The notes under the pieces were generated by a model. The model saw only the letters and a program-made list of their open reading frames with translations, did no database searches and had not been told where the DNA came from. A program made the translations under genes and the position numbers. DNA of 64,000 nt from Tachypleus tridentatus (lineage: Eukaryota > Arthropoda > Merostomata > Xiphosura > Limulidae). This document shows, piece after piece, positions 59,301 through 64,000 of this stretch. Every line of letters begins with the position of its first letter. Position 1 is the stretch's first letter. Location of the stretch: NCBI RefSeq assembly GCF_004210375.1, contig NC_134834.1:158305290-158369289 (forward strand), read 5' to 3'.

Positions 59301-60481
59301 TTTAAACAAATAGTAACTTGTGTGCAGCAGAAAATACATGTAACTTCCAGTTTAGTAAACTGAGCTTTTAATCCCAAATTTGGCATTAAATAAATATATT
59401 TAACAATTAAAACAAATTCTTTCTTATTTGTGTGTGTACTGTAGTATTTAAAAAGAAAATTAGGAAGTCCAGGAAGGTGCTTATATTTTTGTTTTGCTGT
59501 TTGAATTTTGATTTTGTGTTTAACTAAAAATGTGGACCTTACTATAGCCTTCAGAGTTGTAACAAGTTCTTAATGTTTTTGTATATTTTAAGAGACCAAA
59601 TGCGACTGGTGTGTAACTATAACATTCAGGGCTTTGAAAGTGAAAGTCAAGTTTGTTCTGTTTTTCTACCCATTTTACCAAGACAAATGTTACTAGTGTA
59701 TAACCTCTATACCTTTCAGTGGTTTAAAAATGTGGGTTAAATTTGTGGTGTTTTCTTGTATCTTTCACTTAATCCCATTCTTATACAAGTACAGGAATTC
59801 CATGGTTTTGCTCCACCTGTATTTTGTTTAATAAACTGACTGATATTTGATTTTGTAAACTTTGTTGTATGTTGACTATTTTTCTATAACATTAGTCTTG
59901 TATAGCATTTATTTCAAAACAATATTACTAGATTGTTACAACAGGATACATAATTTACCATATTTCACCAAATTAATAGAAATGTGAAAGTGGTAAAACA
60001 AACAATGACTATGTCTCTTTTTTTCCTTTAATTTTCATTACAGAATATAAAAACTTGGCTAATTTGCTAGTCCTGGATTTTCCAACTTTTAGATGTGTAC
60101 TTTATGAAAATTGTATATATACTTTGTACCTCATAATATGTTACTTTTTTTTTCACATTAAAAAATATTACTCACTCATGACTGATAGACCTTGGATATT
60201 TTTCTGTTTAATTCACTGAAGAGATAGGGTTAGTTTTAAGATTTGGATCTTATTATATTGTGCTTAGTATTTCAACTAAACAGATCTGAATGGTGTTTGT
60301 AATTGTGTTTTCATGTTCAGTATATACTGGGTTTACTTTTATAATTTTATGTTTATTTTAGTTAAACAGGTGTGATTCATGTTTGACTCCTGGGCCATAT
60401 CTTTGGGTATGTTTGCATAGTGATTGCTTGTATGTTGGTTGTGGAGAAGCTTCAGTTGACCATAGTAGCAGACACTTCAAG
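56241..60481 (+). CDS. Ubiquitin-specific protease of the USP20/USP33 type, N-terminal exons only
   Basis: USP20 and USP33 are deubiquitinating cysteine proteases that begin with a UBP-type zinc finger. Here exon A (coding 56272-56355) reads MAVSQYSTCPHINIVGDYTK to KKQE, and exon B (60362-60481) reads LNRCDSCLTPGPYLWVCLHS to SSRHFK. Joined in phase 0 they give 68 residues with the finger's zinc ligands C9, H11, C32, C35, C45, C50, C55, H62 and H66. The CPH...TKED...C-x2-C...GP-LW-CL...YVGCGE order matches the USP20/33 start. The rest of the finger and the protease domain lie beyond the window; I found no further exon before 64000. The gene is divergent from Cdk9. Which paralogue it is cannot be decided; arthropods may have a single co-orthologue. 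Confidence 0.85.
56725..57239 (+). repeat. Left arm of a 515-bp inverted repeat
   Basis: Reverse-complements 59461-59973 almost throughout, roughly 85-90% by eye. Shared blocks run from the outer ATTTGGTGAAATATGG to the inner AAGCACCTTCCTGGACTTCC. Confidence 0.85.
57240..58473. other. Interior of the inverted repeat, left part
   Basis: AT-rich, with no protein I recognise on either strand. The candidate cassette exon starts at its right end. 58525-59460 is equally featureless. Confidence 0.4.
58474..58524 (+). CDS. Candidate 51-nt cassette exon of the USP20/33-type gene
   Basis: A strong pyrimidine tract and TTTACAG precede it, and GTAAGA follows it. It is phase 0 at both ends and open (DVSVVKHEYPMDHIKRS). 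It would insert 17 residues between the CPH and C-x2-C ligand pairs. The vertebrate proteins need no insertion here, so it may be optional or a chance match. Confidence 0.35.
59461..59973 (-). repeat. Right arm of the 515-bp inverted repeat
   Basis: Partner of 56725-57239. With 2.2 kb of unrelated sequence between the arms, it is either a transposon with very long terminal inverted repeats or two opposed copies of one repeat. No clear target duplication is visible at the outer ends. Confidence 0.85.
60362..60481 (+). CDS. USP20/33-type second coding exon (zinc finger core)
   Basis: 120 bp, phase 0 at both ends. The acceptor TTTATTTTAG is at 60352-60361 and the donor GTGAGC starts at 60482. 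It encodes the C-x2-C, C-x4-C-x4-C and H-x3-H ligands of the UBP zinc finger. Confidence 0.88.
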
Positions 60482-61954
60482 GTGAGCCATATGTCAGTTT
60501 TGTTTTCTCAATAAAGGTAAATCTCTGTTATTATATCACTTCCTTTTAAGTTTTCTGTAGTGTTTATGGAACTCAGTTTCCTTGTTTTATCTATAATTTT
60601 ATGTTTCGTAAAACCTGCATTATAGGTTTGATGGAAATAATTCTGCTGTTCATAATTTAAGAGATATCTATTATTCCCCAAAATCTGAAAAATAAGGGAG
60701 AATTGCTTGGGAATGTTGGAGAATTGAAGTGATGAACAATTATTCATCAACATTTTTCATTGTTATGTAATTTTAAATATGGAATAATGGCATTTCAAAG
60801 AAGATGTTTTCTTCTTTCATATAAATATCAAATATTTTCCACCTTCTGTTTTTTTATATTTAGTTATGTAGCTATGGCAACATTTATTAACACTGAACCT
60901 GGATTGACAACTATGGTCACTGGAGTGAAACATTTTCACTAAACTATAAGTTTGGAATTACTCTCAGTGAAAATTTGGTAATGTTGTCAAGAAGACAAAT
61001 GTAAAACTTTCTATGAGAACTTTGAAATAACTCATCACAAAAGTAATTGAATTTCTCTGTAATATGCATGATTATACTTAATATCTTTGAAAATTTACTA
61101 TTGTAATAAAGAAATTGATTTTAATATTCTATTTTAAATGTGTATTTTTCTTTTTTTGGGTAGTAAGTTACTAAAAAAACAATTTGTCAATAGTACACTT
61201 ATGTTAAGATTGATACATTTCAGTACATGTGTTTCCAGTATTGTTTTGTCAGAATATTGTAAAATTACTCTAAAATGTCTGAGTTGTAACTTATTTTCCC
61301 AATATGAGGATCTGCATTGGAGAATGGTTTCAAGTATTGTTCTCTTTCAAAAGTTTTTCTTGTAATTTTGATAATTAGTAATGATAATTAAAAGAAAAGA
61401 TTATTTGATTACAGTAACAATTTTTATGGGAGGTCAGGTTCTGTAACCCTTTTTTTGTATTATATAAAGCTTTTCAACTCTTTAAAACATGATTCTGATG
61501 TGTTACATTATCTCCCTCTACACATACAGTTATTCTCCTTTTGTGCTGCCTTTTATATGCAAACATTGTTCACATGCCTCAAGCCTTGTGCTTTCACATA
61601 CCTCACAATCAATGTGGTTCTACTGCATCTTGCATGTAAATCATCCTGTAACTACCATCCACCAATAGAAGTGCAAAACACCTTTCTGACTCACATGACT
61701 CCCACTATTCCTTTCTACTGAACTAGCACTTCTCGTTAGGCAATGATAGAGTACAGGTGTTTTTCAACTGTGTTCTTTTCATGGCTTCATTTCATTTATT
61801 TTCTTTGTAAAGTAGTGACTTACTTGATTTGTTTGTTTGCTATAGTTAGTTTTTACTTTAGTAGTTTGCCATATTAACTCATCTTTGTTCATTGATTTGT
61901 TTTTCATTTTTGATTTATTCATGGCTTACAATGAATTCTGAAGTTTGTGTTATA
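60482..61954 (+). other. Intron downstream of USP exon 2
   Basis: AT-rich. I looked for the next zinc-finger exon (the LW-CY-C-E segment) and did not find it. Confidence 0.5.
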
Positions 61955-64000
61955 CAGCTTCTGATATTATTACCTCTAGTTCGAGCTTCATTGCTGACTT
62001 GAGATCTGGAGATCCTGAATGAGGATGTTTTGGCTATCATTTGTCCAGAGATTGAATGTTATATGAGGTGTCCTATTTCTCTCGATAGTGTTCAGGTTCC
62101 ATCTGCTTTGTCTGAACCTGTTTCAAGGTGAGGAGGATTCTTACAGTTTTTTTTTTCTTCCTTCAGACATTCTTATGTCTTCCCATGTATCTCCTATAAG
62201 ATCTACTAGGTTTAATTCTGCCTTTTTAGGATATGCTTTCTCGGGTGTTTTCCATTTTCGTATAGTACAGTTTCTTCGTTTTTTTTTACTAAACACCTTG
62301 TTTTCCATCCTTAGGGTTTACCAAAACTCCTGGGCCTCATATGTATGAGAATTTGTCAGGATGTTAAATGCACACAGCAAAATGGAGAAAAATATTTTTA
62401 TTCTTGTAAAAATTGCTTTGTACTCAAAAAAGTAAGCAATGTGCAACATGAATTCTAAATAAAGTTTTCCATTGAATATTAACATGCTCTTTTACATTTA
62501 CAGAAGGTAAATGTGCAGTGTACATTGTTAGTAAAGTTCTTCATTGATGCTGAAGTGTTTTCTTCTTTTTTGAGTTTATTAAGTTCCATATATGGAACTT
62601 TTAAAGAAAAAAGTTGAGGGTCTTGGATTCTTCTCTGTAGGACCCTAGTGAGAACTCTGCTCCTTCCCCTGACATCAGGGCTCATGCTGAGGATTTCATT
62701 TCTCATTTGAGGACTGGTGTTAATGTGCATCATTCTCCACTAACCTATGATTTTTACACTTTAGTTTATCAGCAGGCAGTCTTTTCTCAAGCTCCAGCTG
62801 ATGGGGTTTTGTTTGTTCATAGGGGGCTCTCTATTTTTCCAACTTTGTCTTATCCTTACAGGTCTCCTGCACTACTTGTATAACATACACCTTCTTTCTG
62901 AAACACACCATCAATCCCCTGAGTATTTTGGGGGATACACTCTCCCTTCTTCCTCCTCCTTGGTGCTGTTGTCCTCTTTAGCTGTATTCCCTCACATGTG
63001 GTTTTGTTGCTGTTGGGATCATTTTAAGAAGGATGCTGTCTTTTCACAGGTTCAACTACTTTCCTCCTTATAATTGTGACTCCTTTTCTCCATTAGTTTG
63101 TCTTTGGAGATTTTCCAGATCCTTTTGGAAGCATGGGTGGACTTTATGAACTCACATTTGATCCTTTAATCTTTGGTTACTTGTTTTTTTTATTCTGATA
63201 CCATAACCTCTTTTCATGCTACAACTTTCCATCCTTTACCACTTTCTACCACTAAGGCTTTGAAATTTAACAGTGTTTCTGGGTATCATGTTTAGTGTTG
63301 CCAACAGTTCCAATGACTTTCAGGTGGTTTTCAGCCCAGTGGGGGCATGTTTGGCTTCTTTTTTCTTTTTTTTTTTCATTTGTGGTTGTCATTTACCTCC
63401 ACTTCTTGAGTGATCTAAATTTTGTCACAAGGATTTTTCATCCCTTACCTTTCCCTTCGACCTTTGTCCATTAACTTGGAATCTAACTGCCTTTCAGACT
63501 GTGCTATCATAGTGAATTATCATGTCTGTCAGCCAATCTTCTCCAGGAGTTTTGTTTGGTGATCATTGTGTTCTGCCTCTAAACAATTTCTGATACTTCC
63601 CTGATTTCACATGAAGTTCTTTATCACACTTCAGGGTTTGTTGTTTTTGTCTCTTGGCCTATGGATTACCAAGATTGTCATCTGGAATATTTATCTCAAT
63701 TGTCATATTTCTCCTTTGTCAGATGCTGTCTTCAGTTTGTCCACTGTGGGATTGTGTATTAGTTGTGTGCCTGGTCTTTTGGGTTTGCTTTAGCATTGTA
63801 TATACTTTACTGGGTGGTCATTGATTTTACTCAAATTTTGCATACTCTAGGTTGTGTTTATACCATTATTTGGATGACTGCCTCTTGTTAGCTGTTTCCT
63901 AACTGAAATCTTCTCAGTACACATATCTGCATCTGACAGTAATGACTTGTGTTGATTGGATCCTAAAGTTGGTGAAGATTCCTTTTTCCTACTCATTATT
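61955..64000 (+). mobile_element. DIRS-like tyrosine-recombinase retrotransposon, decayed and cut by the window end
   Basis: The composition is richer in C and T than the flanks. Scattered coding blocks fall in DIRS order: a gag-like region (62030-62890) and a reverse transcriptase (63110-64000). No frame stays open long. It probably sits in the next intron of the USP20/33-type gene. Confidence 0.65.
63110..64000 (+). pseudogene. DIRS-like reverse transcriptase remnant
   Basis: Readable in pieces: LEAWVDFMNSH, LPLSTTKALKFNS, FHMKFFITLQGLL, CGIVY, TQILHT, and YHYLDDCLLLAVS near 63850-63900, which carries the catalytic Y-L-D-D. Then YTYLHLTVMTCVDWILKLVK. This series matches DIRS reverse transcriptases. 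Stops and frame changes lie between almost every block. The remainder lies beyond the window. Confidence 0.7.

Noticed and set aside
60760-60942. Open frame as the next USP20/33 exon
   Set aside because: Lacks the expected LW-CY-C zinc-finger residues, and its frame shows no homology.
61455-61721. 88-codon plus-strand frame
   Set aside because: No recognisable domain. It may be part of older repeat sequence beside the DIRS-like remnant.

Overview
The window is animal nuclear DNA: AT-rich, intron-bearing, and full of decayed transposons and tRNA-derived SINEs. Two conserved protein-coding genes can be read through splice sites. The SINE consensus (a threonine-tRNA-like head and a body ending CAGATAGCCC...TAGCTTTG) reminds me of horseshoe crab genomes. 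That is recalled from memory and unchecked; the sequence alone supports only 'invertebrate, probably arthropod'.

Layout. 1-31 kb is gene-poor and holds dozens of SINE copies of three types. It also holds a Penelope-like element with inverted termini inserted in a degenerate tandem array (about 1.5-2.9 kb), an internally deleted Tc1-like transposon (3.1-4.2 kb), a 51-bp minisatellite (8.8-9.0 kb), a 167-bp near-perfect palindrome (19.8 kb), a hammerhead-ribozyme-like motif (20.1 kb) and a second Penelope fragment (22.5 kb). 31.5-35.8 kb is a minus-strand I-clade LINE with gag zinc knuckles, reverse transcriptase and RNase H, but no recognisable endonuclease. 36.2-37.0 kb is a truncated Tc1-like transposase.

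39.9-49.8 kb is a complete seven-exon coding region for CDK9, the P-TEFb kinase, on the minus strand. It predicts 394 residues, with every splice junction in phase. Its introns host a mariner element with clear TIRs and TA duplication, a Penelope fragment, a SINE and an inverted repeat. About 6.4 kb away and divergently transcribed, the plus strand carries the first two coding exons of a USP20/USP33-type deubiquitinase (56.3 and 60.4 kb), which together form most of a UBP-type zinc finger. The intron between them contains a roughly 515-bp inverted repeat spanning 3.2 kb and an in-frame 51-nt candidate cassette exon. The last 2 kb is a decayed DIRS-like retrotransposon that runs out of the window, probably inside the next USP intron.

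Points that stand out: hammerhead-like motifs at the Penelope ends, with covarying stem I between copies; the shared 3' tail between the SINEs and the LINE; and the inverted repeat plus cassette exon in the USP gene.
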